Assembly: GCF_020524545.1 (NCBI RefSeq)
Contig: NZ_JAIVLG010000006.1
Location: 1 to 64,000, forward strand
Direction: 5' to 3'
Length of the DNA stretch: 64,000 nt
Source of the DNA: Microbacterium paraoxydans
GTDB taxonomy: Bacteria > Actinomycetota > Actinomycetes > Actinomycetales > Microbacteriaceae
Part shown: piece after piece, positions 16,374 through 26,286 of the stretch
How positions within the stretch are numbered: the first letter of the stretch is position 1
Layout: each line of letters begins with the position of its first letter
Made by a program: the position numbers and the translations under genes
The notes under the pieces: generated by a model
The model's database searches: none
Seen by the model: only the letters and a program-made list of their open reading frames with translations
What the model was told of the DNA's origin: nothing

Positions 16374-19025
16374 TCAGCCGGCCGGGGTCAGTATCAGGGT
16401 GTCGACGGTGGCCGCTGTGACAGCCTTCTCGGAGAAGGCCCAGGGGGTCTGCACGCCCGCGGCCCAGTCCTCCGTCTGGTCGGTGTAGTTCGCGTGGAAG
16501 GCGTGGCCGGACGCGCCTGTGAGGTGGTTCCAGGTCGACGCGTCGAAGTCCGACAGGTCGACGACCATGCGCATCGAGGGCACCGTCGTCGTGGCGTACG
16601 AGACGCCGAGAGCCCATCCGGTCGCGTTCACCACGGACGCTCCGCCGCCCACGGGGAACGGGCCGCGGTTGAAGAGCGCTTCGATCGGCGCGATCCCGGA
16701 GGAGCCGAGCGTGTCACTGGTGAGGGTGATCGCGTGGAGGTCGCCCCAGTTCCACCGCGACACGTCCTCACCCTGCAGGTCGGCGAGCTCCTCGTATGCC
16801 TCTTCCGCCGACAACTGCAGCATGGAGTCCATTCCGTCGACCTCGAGCTTCTCGTTGGTCCACAGCGGGTCGGACGGATTCTCGAACATGTCGGCCACGA
16901 CCGTGAAGAGTCGGCCTTGTCCGTCGATGGGAAGTGGGTGCTCACGGTCGGCGAAGATGTTCTGCACGAGGTTCGACCAGAGCACGTTGGCGTAGGCGGC
17001 CGCGGCCGAGGATGCCGAGTTCTGGGCGTCCCATGTGGCCAGCAGCGCCACGGCCTCCTCCGGGCCGGAGCCGCTGACCCGGATGTCGCCCATCACCGTC
17101 GCGAGCTGCTTGCCGATCCACATCTCGTTGTCCATCTGGATGTCGCGCATGTCTTGGGCGGTCAGCGGAGCGGCGGCGGCCCGTCGTTCGATCAGGTGCG
17201 CGATGCGTGCCGCGCGGTACCCGTAGTCCCAGTCGCGGGAGAGGAAGTAGGAGTAGTCGTCCGTCACGATCGCGTTGTTGGCGGTCACGATGTACCCCGA
17301 GTTGGGGTTGTACGACACCGGAAGGTCCTCGAAGGGGATGTAGCCCGTCCAGTCGTAGCTGCTGTCCCATCCGGGTTGAGGCATCCAACCGTCGCCCGCG
17401 CCGCGGACCGGGAGTCGGCCCGGAGTCTGGTAGCCGATGTTGCCCTCGGTGTCGGCATAGATGAGGTTCTGGGCCGGCACGTCGAAGAGGGATGCCGCGT
17501 AGCGGAAGTCCTCGAAGTCCTGCGCGGTGCCCAGGGCGAAGATCGCGGTCGCCGTCGTGCCGGGGTCGAGGGCGGTCCAGCGCAGGCTGACCGCGTACTC
17601 GGCGTCGTCCCCGGCGCCGGGGACGGGAGCGGTGGCACCACCGGCATCGAGGGCCGGTGCGGGGTCCGCGGCGATCGCCGTGAAGTCATCCGTGAGGCCC
17701 GAGATGATCGGCCCGTGCACGGTCGACCGGATCGTCAGCTCGATGTCGTCGGAACCGGCGACCTTGATCGTCTCGGTGCGCTGATCGAGCGGGACGAGCT
17801 CCCCGTCGCGCCAGTACTCGTCGCCGACGACACGCTCGACGTACAGGTCGGTCACGTCCGTCGTCAGGTTCGTGAATCCCCAGGCGACCTGTCGGTTGTG
17901 CCCGATCACGATGCCGGGCAGCCCCGAGAACGAGAACCCGCTGACATCGAACGGACAGGCGTCGTTCACGGTCGAGCACGTGAGCTGCACCTGGTACCAG
18001 ACGGAAGGAAGGGACGCGCCCAGGTGCGGGTCGTTCGCGAGCAACGGCATGCCGCTCTCGGTGAGGTCCCCGGAGACCACCCAGGAGTTCGAGCCGATTC
18101 CCTCGCCCACATCGCCCACGAGTTCGCTCGCCGCTTCGATGACGCTCGATGTCTCGGTCCACTCGATCGTCGTGGTCGCCTGCTGGATCTGTCCCTCGGT
18201 CCCGGGAGAGGTGTAGGCGGCGGGCTCCGCACCGGTGTCGAGGGCGGGCACGGTGGAGATCTTCGGGACGATCACCGGATTCTCATCGAACGGGTAGTCA
18301 GGGTAGAGCTGCGCCAGCAGTTCGCTGGTATCGGCCGGCGTCTCGCCGGCCTCGTTCGAATCGGCGGCGAGGAGCGATCGCTCGGTCTCGTTCTCGATGT
18401 TGCCCCGGAGATCCCAGGCCATCGCCTTGAGCCAGGCTACGGAGTCGGCGGGTTCCCAGGGCTCGGGGGCGTAGTCGGGATTCTGTATGCCGAGAACTGC
18501 ATATTCGAGCGAGAGCTCTGCTCCGGAGCGGGACGCGAGGTAGGCGTTGACCCCCTCGGCGTAGGCGTCGTAGTAGCCGAGGGTGGTGTCGTCCATCGCC
18601 TCGACCTCGGCCTCGGCGACGTCGCGCCAGCCGAGGGTGCGCAGGAACGCATCGGTCGCCGCCTGCGACTCGCCGAACATCTCGGCGACCCGACCAGCGG
18701 TCACGTGGCGGCGGAAGTCCATCTCGAAGAAGCGGTCCTGGGCGTGCACGAAACCCTGGGCGTAGAAGAGGTCATCCGTGGAGTCCGCCGTGATCGTCGG
18801 GATTCCGCGCACATCTCGCTGCACGGTGACCTCGGACTCGAGGCCATCCAGCTCCAGCGTGCCGGACGTCTGCGGGAAGGAGCGCTGGATCGTCCAGGTG
18901 ACGAAGAACGCCGCGGCCACGGCGACCACCACGATCGCGGCCACCACCAGGAACGCGATACGTCCGATCCGGACGCCCACCGAGGGGCGCGTGCGTGTGG
19001 CGGAAACCTGCGAATCGGTCGTCAT
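16374..19025 (-). CDS. Penicillin-acylase-family Ntn hydrolase, membrane-anchored
   Basis: An 883-residue precursor that cleaves itself to expose an N-terminal Ser, then hydrolyses amide bonds (acyl-homoserine lactones, beta-lactam side chains or other N-acyl compounds). Residues 18-45 form a single N-terminal helix after a cytoplasmic start, so the enzyme is likely extracellular and tethered. The alpha chain contains ARGFVHAQDRFFEM-like RGIPTITADS...FVHAQDRFFEMD. The nucleophile is Ser312 in G-S-N-S-W-V. Beta-chain features include LANDPHLG and PGIVIGHNRQVAWGFTN. Length and order fit the family. The real substrate is unknown; quorum quenching is one possibility, not shown by the sequence. 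Confidence 0.93.
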   Translation of the reverse strand: MTTDSQVSATRTRPSVGVRIGRIAFLVVAAIVVVAVAAAFFVTWTIQRSFPQTSGTLELDGLESEVTVQRDVRGIPTITADSTDDLFYAQGFVHAQDRFFEMDFRRHVTAGRVAEMFGESQAATDAFLRTLGWRDVAEAEVEAMDDTTLGYYDAYAEGVNAYLASRSGAELSLEYAVLGIQNPDYAPEPWEPADSVAWLKAMAWDLRGNIENETERSLLAADSNEAGETPADTSELLAQLYPDYPFDENPVIVPKISTVPALDTGAEPAAYTSPGTEGQIQQATTTIEWTETSSVIEAASELVGDVGEGIGSNSWVVSGDLTESGMPLLANDPHLGASLPSVWYQVQLTCSTVNDACPFDVSGFSFSGLPGIVIGHNRQVAWGFTNLTTDVTDLYVERVVGDEYWRDGELVPLDQRTETIKVAGSDDIELTIRSTVHGPIISGLTDDFTAIAADPAPALDAGGATAPVPGAGDDAEYAVSLRWTALDPGTTATAIFALGTAQDFEDFRYAASLFDVPAQNLIYADTEGNIGYQTPGRLPVRGAGDGWMPQPGWDSSYDWTGYIPFEDLPVSYNPNSGYIVTANNAIVTDDYSYFLSRDWDYGYRAARIAHLIERRAAAAPLTAQDMRDIQMDNEMWIGKQLATVMGDIRVSGSGPEEAVALLATWDAQNSASSAAAAYANVLWSNLVQNIFADREHPLPIDGQGRLFTVVADMFENPSDPLWTNEKLEVDGMDSMLQLSAEEAYEELADLQGEDVSRWNWGDLHAITLTSDTLGSSGIAPIEALFNRGPFPVGGGASVVNATGWALGVSYATTTVPSMRMVVDLSDFDASTWNHLTGASGHAFHANYTDQTEDWAAGVQTPWAFSEKAVTAATVDTLILTPAG

Positions 19026-19120
19026 CGTCGAGAACTCTTTCGGGTAGACAGGTGGAACTCAGTCCCGTCGAGCCCCAGTGCGCGTGTCAGGGTCGCGCCT
19101 TCGCATCCTATCCGGGATCG

Positions 19121-20956
19121 TCAGCCGATCAAGCTCGGTTGCAGGTCGCGCAGGGTGCGGCGATGGGTCATGCGCGTCACGCCGATCATCGCCAGCAACA
19201 GCGCTCCGGCGAGCCAGGCCCCCAGGACGGCCAGATCCCATCCGGCGCGCGCGTAGTCGCCACCGTACATGAGCTGTCGCATCGCGTCGACGACGTACCC
19301 CAGGGGGAGGACGTGGTGGAGAGCGGCGAGCGGGCCGGGCAGCGTCTGCCACGGGAAGGTCCCTCCGGCGGTGACCAGCTGCAGCACCATCAGCACCAGG
19401 CCGAGGAACTGGCCGACCGACCCGAGCCAGACATTGAGGGCGAGGATGATCGCCGCGAAGGTGGCCGAGGCGAACATCAGCACGCCCAGGGTGCCGAGGG
19501 GGTGGTCGAAGCTGAAGCCGAGAGTGATGGCCAGGATGCCCATGAGCCCGAGCATCTGCACGGCGCCCAGCATCGCCGGGGTCAGCCACCCGGCGAGGGT
19601 GATGCGGATGGGGGAGTGCAGGGCCGTGATCGCGCGCCGCGAGATCGGCTTCACGATCAGGAACAGCGCGTAGATGCCGATCCATGCCGAGAGAGCGGCG
19701 AAGAACGGGGCGAGTCCGGCGCCGTAGTCCTCGGCGGAGGCGACCTTGTCGCTCGACACCTTCACGGGGTCCGCGATCGTGTCGGCCTGCAGGCTCCGCA
19801 GCTCCGGGGTGGAGGACGGAATCGCCTCGACGCCGGCGGCCAATCCGTCCCGCAGCTCGGTCGTTCCGGATGCGAGTGTCGCGAGACCGTCTCGCAGCTG
19901 GACGGCACCGCTGTTCGCGGCAGAGGCTCCGGTCGCGACCGTGCCTGCGCCCGTGGCGAGATCGGCCGCACCGGAGGCGAGGGATGCGGCGCCGTCGGCG
20001 AGCTGGTCGACCTTGCCGACCGCGCTCTGCACCTGGGCGTTGCCTTCTTGCAGCCGTGAGCCCAGCGGGTCGAGGGTGGCGAGGACCTGGTCGATCTCCT
20101 CCGAGGTGAAGCCCCGCTCCGTCAGGGCGTTCGTGATGTCGGTGCGGACTTGCGGGAGTGCGTTCGTGGCTTGCTGGACCGCCGCTCCGGCGCGGTCGGC
20201 GACCTCCGCCAACTGACGGTTCCCCGCGCTGACCTGCTGTGCGCCGTTCGCGAGGGTCTGCGCTCCTGCCGCGAGTTGTGCCGTGCCGTCCGCGAGCTGA
20301 GCGGTGCCGTCCGCGAGCGTGGAACTCCCCGTCGCGGCGGTCCCTGCGCCGTCGGCGAGCTGCGTCGCCCCGTCCGTAGCTGTGACGAGCTTGTCGCGCA
20401 CCTCGCTGAGTCCGGTGAGCAGCCGCTCTGCGGCCTCGCTGCCGACCATCTCGGCCACCGAGCTGCGGATCTTCTCCACGGCCTGCGTGCCCATCGACGA
20501 CGCGAGGTAGTTGTTCGCGTCGTTCGTCTCGAGTTCGATCCTCGCCTGATGCGGATCGTCCCCGGCGGCTGAGGTGAGCGCTGCGGAGAAGTCCGCAGGG
20601 ATGGTCACGGTGAAGTCCACCGTGCCGGTCCGCAGTGCCTCGGACGCCTCGTCCGCGCTCATCCGCTGCCAGTCGAAGGCGTTGCCGTCGATGAGATTCT
20701 CCGCGACGTCCTCGCCGTAGTTCACCTCGTCGTCGGTGGCCGGCTCCGCGCCGGTGGTGGGGGCGGGGGCGCCCTCGTCGTCGACGACCAGGGCGACGGG
20801 AACCTCGGGGAACTTGGCGTACGGATCCTGGTTCGCCCAGAGGTACAGCCCGCCGTAGAGGATCGGCACGCAGATCAGGGCGACCAGGGCGAGGATCCCC
20901 ATCCTGCTCGCAGTCAGTCGCCGTAGTTCGGCAGCGATCATGGCGGGAACTTTCAT
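19121..20956 (-). CDS. YhgE/Pip-type ABC-2-like membrane protein
   Basis: A 611-residue membrane protein of the YhgE/Pip family, related to ABC-2 exporters and phage-infection proteins. One helix lies at about residues 20-40. A long extracellular region follows, with a YadG-type repeat-rich coil (LADGTAQLADG, LAAGAQTLANG, LASGAADLATG). Five to six helices fill the last 200 residues (from SAEDYGAGLAPFFAALSAWIG). ATG 20956 overlaps the stop of the ATPase-like gene by ATGA. Together they make a two-gene export module with its TetR regulator. Cargo is unknown. Confidence 0.88.
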   Translation of the reverse strand: MKVPAMIAAELRRLTASRMGILALVALICVPILYGGLYLWANQDPYAKFPEVPVALVVDDEGAPAPTTGAEPATDDEVNYGEDVAENLIDGNAFDWQRMSADEASEALRTGTVDFTVTIPADFSAALTSAAGDDPHQARIELETNDANNYLASSMGTQAVEKIRSSVAEMVGSEAAERLLTGLSEVRDKLVTATDGATQLADGAGTAATGSSTLADGTAQLADGTAQLAAGAQTLANGAQQVSAGNRQLAEVADRAGAAVQQATNALPQVRTDITNALTERGFTSEEIDQVLATLDPLGSRLQEGNAQVQSAVGKVDQLADGAASLASGAADLATGAGTVATGASAANSGAVQLRDGLATLASGTTELRDGLAAGVEAIPSSTPELRSLQADTIADPVKVSSDKVASAEDYGAGLAPFFAALSAWIGIYALFLIVKPISRRAITALHSPIRITLAGWLTPAMLGAVQMLGLMGILAITLGFSFDHPLGTLGVLMFASATFAAIILALNVWLGSVGQFLGLVLMVLQLVTAGGTFPWQTLPGPLAALHHVLPLGYVVDAMRQLMYGGDYARAGWDLAVLGAWLAGALLLAMIGVTRMTHRRTLRDLQPSLIG

Positions 20957-21771
20957 CGCCCGCCTCCGTTCTCTGTGGAGTCCTCGTGGTGTGTGGTGTT
21001 GGGGGGTTCGTTGGGGCTCGTGGTGTCCGCCGACACGCCAGATGCAGGACCATCGGTGTCGTTCGGTCCGACATCTGGCGTGTCGGCCACCGTATTGGCC
21101 ACGGCCACGGCCTCGGGGGTGGGGGAGGGGAGCGGGGGAAGCGGCTCGACGGGACCGGAGGCGTTGATCGCCTCGAACTCGTGCATGCGCTCCAGGGCCA
21201 CGGCCGCCGATCCGCCGACGATCACGAGCATCGCGTAACCGCGGTCGGCGAACTCCCCGGCGATGCGCCACCAGCCGTCCGGGCTTCCGCCGTGACGGTC
21301 GGGGGAGACGAGGACCAAGCCCTCGACCCCTTCACGCAGCACGGCGAGCTCGCACAGGATGCGCACGCGGGCAGCCGGGTCGATGTTGCCGATGGGGACC
21401 GAAGCGAGCTCGCTGAAGCCCAACCGCGCCAGCCAGCGCCGTGCGTGCAGGGGCGTGGCGCCGACGCCGGCGAACATGAGCTCCTCCCCCACGACACCGG
21501 CCAGGGTGATGTCCGGATGCGGATCGCTCACATCGGGGGCATCGACCAGCGCGATGCGTCGGCGCAGCGCTTTCGGATCGGCCGAGCCGTCGATGCTCAC
21601 TCGCCCGGTGTCGGTGCGCATGCGGCCGCTCGCGATCAGCCCGAGCACGGTCGGGCGCTGCTCCGTCTCGGAAAGGGCGAACCGCACGGCGCCGGTGTGG
21701 AACTCCAGCGACGTCAGCGGAAGTGCCTGACCGCCACGTCCTTTGCTCACGTCCAGCAGGGTGACCTTCAT
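20953..21771 (-). CDS. Degenerate ABC-ATPase-like protein paired with the YhgE/Pip permease
   Basis: The 272-residue protein follows the order of an ABC nucleotide-binding domain. However, the Walker A region (FALSETEQRPTVLGLIASG) lacks G-x-x-G-x-G-K-S/T and no LSGGQ motif is visible (IDPAARVRILCELAVL at that place). The Walker B-like strand is EGLVLVSPD, without the DE pair. It probably cannot hydrolyse ATP and may act as a binding or assembly partner. The C-terminal ~60 residues are Pro/Thr/Ser-rich and disordered and contain an in-frame palindromic repeat (21029-21087). It sits between tetR and the permease with ATGA overlaps on both sides. Confidence 0.75.
   Translation of the reverse strand: MKVTLLDVSKGRGGQALPLTSLEFHTGAVRFALSETEQRPTVLGLIASGRMRTDTGRVSIDGSADPKALRRRIALVDAPDVSDPHPDITLAGVVGEELMFAGVGATPLHARRWLARLGFSELASVPIGNIDPAARVRILCELAVLREGVEGLVLVSPDRHGGSPDGWWRIAGEFADRGYAMLVIVGGSAAVALERMHEFEAINASGPVEPLPPLPSPTPEAVAVANTVADTPDVGPNDTDGPASGVSADTTSPNEPPNTTHHEDSTENGGGR
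21029..21087. repeat. In-frame palindromic element, copy 1
   Basis: GCCGACACGCCAGATG (21029-21044) is the exact reverse complement of 21072-21087. Inner bases GGAC/GTCC also pair. Read on the minus strand it encodes ADTPDVG...ASGVSA in the disordered tail of the ATPase-like protein. The same arms and reading frame occur in the lactonase gene at 40063-40121. Confidence 0.9.
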
Positions 21772-22400
21772 GCGCGAGTCGTCCTCTCCGCCGGGGCAAC
21801 GGCGATGTCGGGGTGGGCGGTGAGGAGATCGTCGGCTTCACGCCAGGAGAGGCCGGCGATGCTCAGCACGGTCCGCACCGCGACGTCAGCAGCCTCGGAG
21901 CTGGGGGTATCCGCGCGTGCGACGACGGTGCGTGCCATCTCCTCGATCAAGCGTGCCAGCGTCGGCGTGGAGAGGTCGGTACGGAAACTCCCGTCTTCCT
22001 GGCCGCGGCGCACGAGGTCGGCGACGGTGCGGCGCAGCGGTGCGAGTGCCGCCGCGGTGTGTTCCACGTGGGTCTCGTCGAGCGCGAGTGCTGCCGCGAG
22101 GTGCACGTGCGCGGCTTCGTGCCAGAGCCGGGCGGCGAGGCGGGCGAGCGTGATCCGGGCGTCCTCGTCATCGATCGACGCGGCGATGGCGTTGAAGCGC
22201 TGTGCTCCGGTCGAGATGAGCTCACGGATGAGGGCGTCGCGATCGTCGAAGTGTCCGTAGAGCGTGCGGCGGGAGAGGCCTGCGTTGCGCGCGATGACAT
22301 CGATCGAGGCATAGGGATCGACCGCAAGAGTCGAACGCGCGGCGGCCAGGATGACGGCACGATTCTCGACGGCGTCGCGACGGGGTGCACGGGTTGTCAT
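21768..22400 (-). CDS. TetR-family transcriptional regulator
   Basis: A 210-residue regulator with an N-terminal TetR helix-turn-helix (residues about 13-55: NRAVILAAARSTLA, then SIDVIARNAGLSRRTLYGHF) and an all-helical ligand domain. ATG 22400 was chosen because TATTCT lies 6 nt upstream and the longer frame is not domain-like. The stop overlaps the ATPase-like gene start by ATGA, so the regulator leads a three-gene operon with the export module. The TGCACA-N4-TGTGCA site in its promoter suggests autorepression. The ligand may be what the module exports, an inference. Confidence 0.9.
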   Translation of the reverse strand: MTTRAPRRDAVENRAVILAAARSTLAVDPYASIDVIARNAGLSRRTLYGHFDDRDALIRELISTGAQRFNAIAASIDDEDARITLARLAARLWHEAAHVHLAAALALDETHVEHTAAALAPLRRTVADLVRRGQEDGSFRTDLSTPTLARLIEEMARTVVARADTPSSEAADVAVRTVLSIAGLSWREADDLLTAHPDIAVAPAERTTRA

Positions 22401-22406
22401 GAGTCC

Positions 22407-22436
22407 AGAATACGTATCATGCACACCATTGTGCAA
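22407..22436 (-). promoter_or_regulatory. tetR operon promoter with operator TGCACA-N4-TGTGCA
   Basis: On the minus strand TTGCAC (22431-22436) is separated by 18 bp from TATTCT (22407-22412), which is 6 nt before ATG 22400. The perfect inverted repeat at 22420-22435 covers the -35 and spacer, the usual place for an autorepressor site. Confidence 0.65.
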
Positions 22437-22608
22437 GATAGTGGCACGGATTCGAAGTCGGCTCACAGAGTCCATGCCGCGCAGGCAGGACTCGCCCACG
22501 GAGGAATGAGCGACCCGGATGGATCAGCCATGCATCCGTGGGCGGATCATGCAGCTGCGCGGCAGGCTCGCGTGCGTCGCGGGCCGGTGCGAGTGGTGAG
22601 GCTCGGGG

Positions 22609-24117
<1,509 letters not shown>

Positions 24118-24534
24118 TCAGGCGAGGAGGACCTCCACCCGGAGCGCGGCATACGTGCCCAGGGCGCGACGGTCGCACGTGAGTAGTGGGACGGCGGCAT
24201 CCCGTGCGGCCAGGCCCACGAGTCCGTCGTACACCGAGCCCCCTGCGATGCCCGCCTCGGCGAAGGTGGTGGTCGCAGCCGCCGCCGTTGTCGGCGAAAG
24301 CGGTGCGGAGGCGGGGAACGACCGGTCGATGATCTCCTGCGCGCGACCGGGACTGACGCGGGCGGCGCCCGGCATGCGCGTCAGCACCGAGTAGGTCTCG
24401 ACGGCCACGTGCCCGGCGAGCCCGATGACGCGACCGCGGGTGAGTTCGAGCATCCGTTCGTGTGCCGGGTTCCGGTCATGGACCAGCGCGATCGCGGCAC
24501 TGGTGTCGAGGAGGAGATCAGCGCTGATCGGCAA
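24118..24534 (-). CDS. vapC: VapC-type PIN-domain toxin
   Basis: A predicted ribonuclease toxin of the PIN family, 138 residues from TTG 24534. The acidic cluster is visible: Asp in LLLDTSAAIAL, Glu in HVAVETYSVL, Asp in GGSVYDGLVGLAA and Asp in LLTCDRRALGTY. It would use Mg2+ and be held inactive by the upstream antitoxin. The TTG start gives a 17-nt overlap with the antitoxin, typical of coupled pairs. A longer frame opens at 24597 but would overlap the antitoxin by 80 nt. Target RNA unknown. Confidence 0.85.
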   Translation of the reverse strand: MPISADLLLDTSAAIALVHDRNPAHERMLELTRGRVIGLAGHVAVETYSVLTRMPGAARVSPGRAQEIIDRSFPASAPLSPTTAAAATTTFAEAGIAGGSVYDGLVGLAARDAAVPLLTCDRRALGTYAALRVEVLLA

Positions 24535-24748
24535 GTCGGAGCTCCCGGACCTCGTCCACGGTGAGTGTCGGGCCGCCTGTGATGATGAGACGGCCATCCT
24601 TCTCGATGAGGTTGTCCGGAGCGTCGATCTCGATCCGGATGCCGTTGCCGTCGAGCAGGAGATCGACCGGGCCGGGGATCAATCCCACGCGCTCACGGAG
24701 CGCGGCCGGGATCACTATCCGCCCTGCCTTGTCCATGGTTGCTCGCAT
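24518..24748 (-). CDS. vapB: AbrB/MazE-fold antitoxin (VapB-type)
   Basis: A 76-residue swapped-hairpin AbrB protein. The N-terminus MRATMDKAGRIVIPAALRERVG is the classic MraZ/AbrB DNA-binding motif. The C-terminal half (DNLIEKDGRLIIT, then VDEVRELRLADQR) would wrap the PIN toxin. It precedes and overlaps vapC, the standard antitoxin-first order. TACTGT at 24755-24760 lies 6 nt before the ATG, suggesting a leaderless, probably autoregulated transcript. Confidence 0.88.
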   Translation of the reverse strand: MRATMDKAGRIVIPAALRERVGLIPGPVDLLLDGNGIRIEIDAPDNLIEKDGRLIITGGPTLTVDEVRELRLADQR

Positions 24749-24754
24749 GCCATG

Positions 24755-24760
24755 ACAGTA
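24755..24760 (-). promoter_or_regulatory. -10 box TACTGT of vapBC, leaderless
   Basis: TACTGT lies 6 nt upstream of the antitoxin ATG. No separate ribosome site is visible. Confidence 0.5.
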
Positions 24761-24817
24761 CTATTCGAATGGTGGCAACGGAGTGCTTCCTCTCGGCGGC
24801 ATTCTCCTGGGCTTCCA

Positions 24818-24905
24818 GAGGCGAAAACGGAGGCGCGGTGGGCGCGGGGCGGCGTGTCGAGGTGCGACTCGCCGATGGGCGCACGACACGTCTCCGTTTT
24901 GGCCG
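24818..24905. repeat. Intergenic nested imperfect palindrome
   Basis: AAAACGGAG on the left pairs with CTCCGTTTT (24892-24900). Inside, CGTGTCG...TGCG (24853 on) pairs with CGCA-CGACACG. It contains GGCGGCGTGTCG (24848-24859), shared with the repeats at 24074 and 62911. It occupies the gap between vapB and the ZIP gene. Confidence 0.55.
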
Positions 24906-24963
24906 AAGTCGGAGCGGCGGGGAAGCCCACCGAGGTGGGAGAGTGGGCCCACGGAGGTACGAC

Positions 24964-25671
24964 ATGGGTGGAGCGATCCTGTGGGGTGCGGTCGCGGCGG
25001 CACCGCTGTTCGTCGGCGCGGCGCTCGCGCTGCTCCGGAAGTGGCCGCCGCGGTGGCTCGGTATCGTCCTGGGCTTCGGTGCGGGCGCGCTGATGGCGTC
25101 GATCGCCTTCGAGCTCTGGGAGGAGGGGCTCGATCTGGCGGGCCCCATCCCCCTGGTGATCGGCGTCGCGGCCGGAGCGATCAGCTACTACATCGCCGAC
25201 CGCATCCTCGACGCGCGTGCCGCGAAGACCACGGCGAAGGCGGGCGGAGGTCAGCTCGCGGTGGGGGCGCTGCTCGACGGCATCCCGGAACAGCTCGTGC
25301 TCGGGATCGGCCTCGCTTCGGGGGAGCCGGTCAGCATCGCCCTCGTGGTCGCCATCCTGGTCTCGAACCTCCCCGAATCGATCGGTTCGGCCGCTGACCT
25401 GCTCGACGGGGGCATGGCGAAGTCGCGGGTGCTGCTGCTGTGGGCCGGGGTCGCCGTGCTCTGCGCCCTCGCGACGGTCGCGGGATTCGGGCTGGCGAGC
25501 ATGACCGGGAACGAGTTCCGGTCGGCGGCGAGCGGCTTCGCGGCCGGGGCGCTGCTGGTGATGCTCGTGGACTCGATGATCCCCGAGGCGCAGTCGAAGG
25601 CGAAGGAGTCCACCGGGCTCGCGACCGTGCTGGGCTTCGCGCTCGCCGCGGGTCTGGCGCTGGCGAGCTGA
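24964..25671 (+). CDS. ZIP-family divalent metal transporter
   Basis: A 235-residue membrane protein with about eight helices. The metal-site helices read GALLDGIPEQLVLGIGLASG and VSNLPESIGSAADL, corresponding to the HNxPEG-like motifs of ZIP proteins with Asp/Pro/Glu in place of His/Asn/Pro. The usual ZIP His residues are missing, so specificity may differ from zinc. Homologues of this subtype are annotated as ZIP transporters in Actinobacteria. ATG 24964 follows a GGAGGTAC-like ribosome site (GGAGGTACGAC). Confidence 0.82.
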   Translation: MGGAILWGAVAAAPLFVGAALALLRKWPPRWLGIVLGFGAGALMASIAFELWEEGLDLAGPIPLVIGVAAGAISYYIADRILDARAAKTTAKAGGGQLAVGALLDGIPEQLVLGIGLASGEPVSIALVVAILVSNLPESIGSAADLLDGGMAKSRVLLLWAGVAVLCALATVAGFGLASMTGNEFRSAASGFAAGALLVMLVDSMIPEAQSKAKESTGLATVLGFALAAGLALAS

Positions 25672-25674
25672 CGA

Positions 25675-26082
25675 TCAGGTCGCTCCGTGCTCCTGGTCTC
25701 GTCGGACGACACGACCGGTGATGTGCTCGATGTGGAACGCCAGGGGGAGATCACGATCGCTCCCGGCCCACGGGGTCACACGAGCGCCGGCACCCGCCGC
25801 CTTCTCCTCGGGCACTCGGGACAGGGAGCCGTGCAGCAGCACGCTCCAGGCGGTGCTGCCGAGAGGGTCGTGATAGTCCACCTCGAACGAGACGTCGGCC
25901 GGCTCACGCGTCAATTCGGCCAGCAGCCCGTCGGGTGCGGTGCGCAGGAGGAGATCGCGGCCGGAGACGACGTAGTTGACGGGCAGGATCTGCACGCGGT
26001 CGTCGTGGACGAAACCGATGCGGCCGATCGTGGTGGTGCGCAGCAACTCGGAGGACTGCTGTTCATCGAGCACTCGGATCAT
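25675..26082 (-). CDS. Pyridoxamine 5'-phosphate oxidase-like split-barrel protein
   Basis: A 135-residue flavin- or F420-type split-barrel protein. It begins with the family motif LDEQQSSELLRTTTIGRIGFVHDDRVQILPV, in which L...GRI/L and the following beta strand bind the cofactor. Proteins of this sort reduce or oxidise small molecules or bind heme. ATG 26082 is chosen because AAAGGAGG lies 6 nt upstream and the longer frame is not domain-like. It is divergent from the esterase at 26287. Substrate unknown. Confidence 0.85.
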   Translation of the reverse strand: MIRVLDEQQSSELLRTTTIGRIGFVHDDRVQILPVNYVVSGRDLLLRTAPDGLLAELTREPADVSFEVDYHDPLGSTAWSVLLHGSLSRVPEEKAAGAGARVTPWAGSDRDLPLAFHIEHITGRVVRRDQEHGAT

Positions 26083-26286
26083 CCGCGCCTCCTTTCCCTG
26101 TGGCGCCAGGCTATCCACGGCGGGAGTCGCGTTCAAGGGACACCTCGACCGAGGTGCGGAACGCACCCGCCATTCGGCGGACGGAACGCGTCGGATCGGC
26201 CTCGGCTGGCGGGTTATCCTCGGGTGCCGCGTGCGCGAGGCTGGCGAGACGCCGCCGCGACGGCGGCCGAGGACAAAGGAGTTCTG

